6,079 nt of DNA from DATKMS01 sp041497995 (GTDB lineage Bacteria; Desulfobacterota; Binatia; HRBIN30): contig JBGQHM010000407.1 of the NCBI GenBank assembly GCA_041497995.1, positions 1 through 6,079 of the forward strand, written 5' to 3'. This document shows positions 5,657-6,079 of the stretch, piece by piece. The position numbers and the translations under genes were made by a program. The notes below the pieces were generated by a model. The model was not told where the DNA came from, did not search any database, and saw nothing but the letters and a program-made list of their open reading frames with translations. Positions within the stretch are counted from its first letter, which is position 1; each line of letters starts with the position of its first letter.

Positions 5657-6079
5657 ATGAAAGTGCGCGGGGACGTCGTGATCGTCTTATGGGCGGCGAC
5701 GATCCTGTGCGATGTAGGGGTCGGCTGCCGGCGGCGACCTCCTCCTACCGAAGGCCACCTGACGCCTGAGTCGGCCGCGCTGCCCGCCGACCCTCCTGCG
5801 GTCGAATCGGCATCGCTGGGCCGGCTGGACGTCGACGCGGGAACCGCGCAGCTGGTGGTGCGCTACGCGGCCGACGCCCATCTCACCAGCCCACTGGTGC
5901 TGCACCTTGAAGACGGCCGCGCCCTCCTCTTCGACGACGGCGAGCACGGCGACGGTCGCGCTGGTGACGGCCTGTTCGCTGGCACCATTCCGGTCGACCT
6001 CACGGCGCTGGCAGCACGCGAGAAGCAGCTCGACCTGCTCGCCGAAGCGCATGGTGACCTGACCACGGCCCTATTCGCC
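5657..6079 (+). CDS. Exported protein with choice-of-anchor-X-like acidic motif (partial, 3' end outside window)
   Basis: The plus strand is open for 141 codons from ATG 5657 to the right edge. An in-frame TAG at 5633-5635 makes this ATG the first possible start, and ACGAGG at 5642-5647 is a plausible ribosome-binding site. The N-terminus (MKVRGDVVIVLWAATIL) is a signal sequence. Cysteines at 18 and 24 hint at a lipoprotein, but neither has a standard lipobox. A low-complexity linker rich in proline and alanine follows (about 28-52), then a beta-like segment (TAQLVVRYAADAHLTSPLV, 63-81) leading to DDGEHGDGRAGDGLF (93-107). That acidic glycine pattern is typical of domains named choice-of-anchor X, often found in secreted, possibly calcium-binding, surface proteins. 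The gene is probably much longer than what is visible. The export call is fairly firm; the domain call is by motif resemblance only. Confidence 0.75.
   Translation, partial: MKVRGDVVIVLWAATILCDVGVGCRRRPPPTEGHLTPESAALPADPPAVESASLGRLDVDAGTAQLVVRYAADAHLTSPLVLHLEDGRALLFDDGEHGDGRAGDGLFAGTIPVDLTALAAREKQLDLLAEAHGDLTTALFA

Noticed and set aside
1..6079. CRISPR array or defence island around the hsd remnants
   Set aside because: There are no regularly spaced direct repeats and no other defence gene; the helicase is an ordinary RNA helicase, not an HsdR subunit.

Overview
The window is GC-rich and has the coding density and ribosome-binding sites of a Gram-negative bacterium. I cannot place it more precisely. 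Two exported proteins, an IS1380-type transposon and a short GC-rich repeat of a kind common in environmental genomes suggest an uncultured soil or aquatic lineage; this is inference only.

Left part (1-1066, minus strand): remains of a type I restriction-modification locus. A gene whose two ends match HsdM (methyltransferase subunit) has lost its whole catalytic middle. It is followed by an HsdS (specificity subunit) gene that looks intact as far as it is visible and runs off the left edge. The deletion junction in hsdM holds a small repeat resembling the dispersed environmental repeat read in protein as HPERSEG or TLSGAEG. Positions 1067-1545 form a divergent, apparently non-coding region.

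Middle part (1546-2969, plus strand): a complete DEAD-box RNA helicase with every catalytic motif. Its TAG stop codon lies inside a CTAG at which a 158-bp MITE-like element has inserted. The element has near-perfect terminal inverted repeats, an apparent TA target duplication and a large internal hairpin. The insertion regenerates the stop codon, so the helicase is undamaged.

Right of this (about 2973-4753): an IS1380-family insertion sequence lies almost against the MITE. Its transposase (504 aa) is full length with recognisable DDE residues. The leader carries a perfect 19-nt palindrome. The outer ends are only approximate.

Right part (4983-6079, plus strand): a small exported protein of unknown family behind a strong Shine-Dalgarno site and a possible leader hairpin, then a stem-loop and a possible promoter, then the start of a second exported protein that runs off the right edge and has an acidic glycine-rich motif like that of choice-of-anchor-X-type domains.

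Overall this is an accessory, mobile-element-marked region. I see no convincing undescribed multi-gene system. The most unusual items are the stop-codon-preserving MITE insertion and the hsdM deletion with a repeat at its junction.
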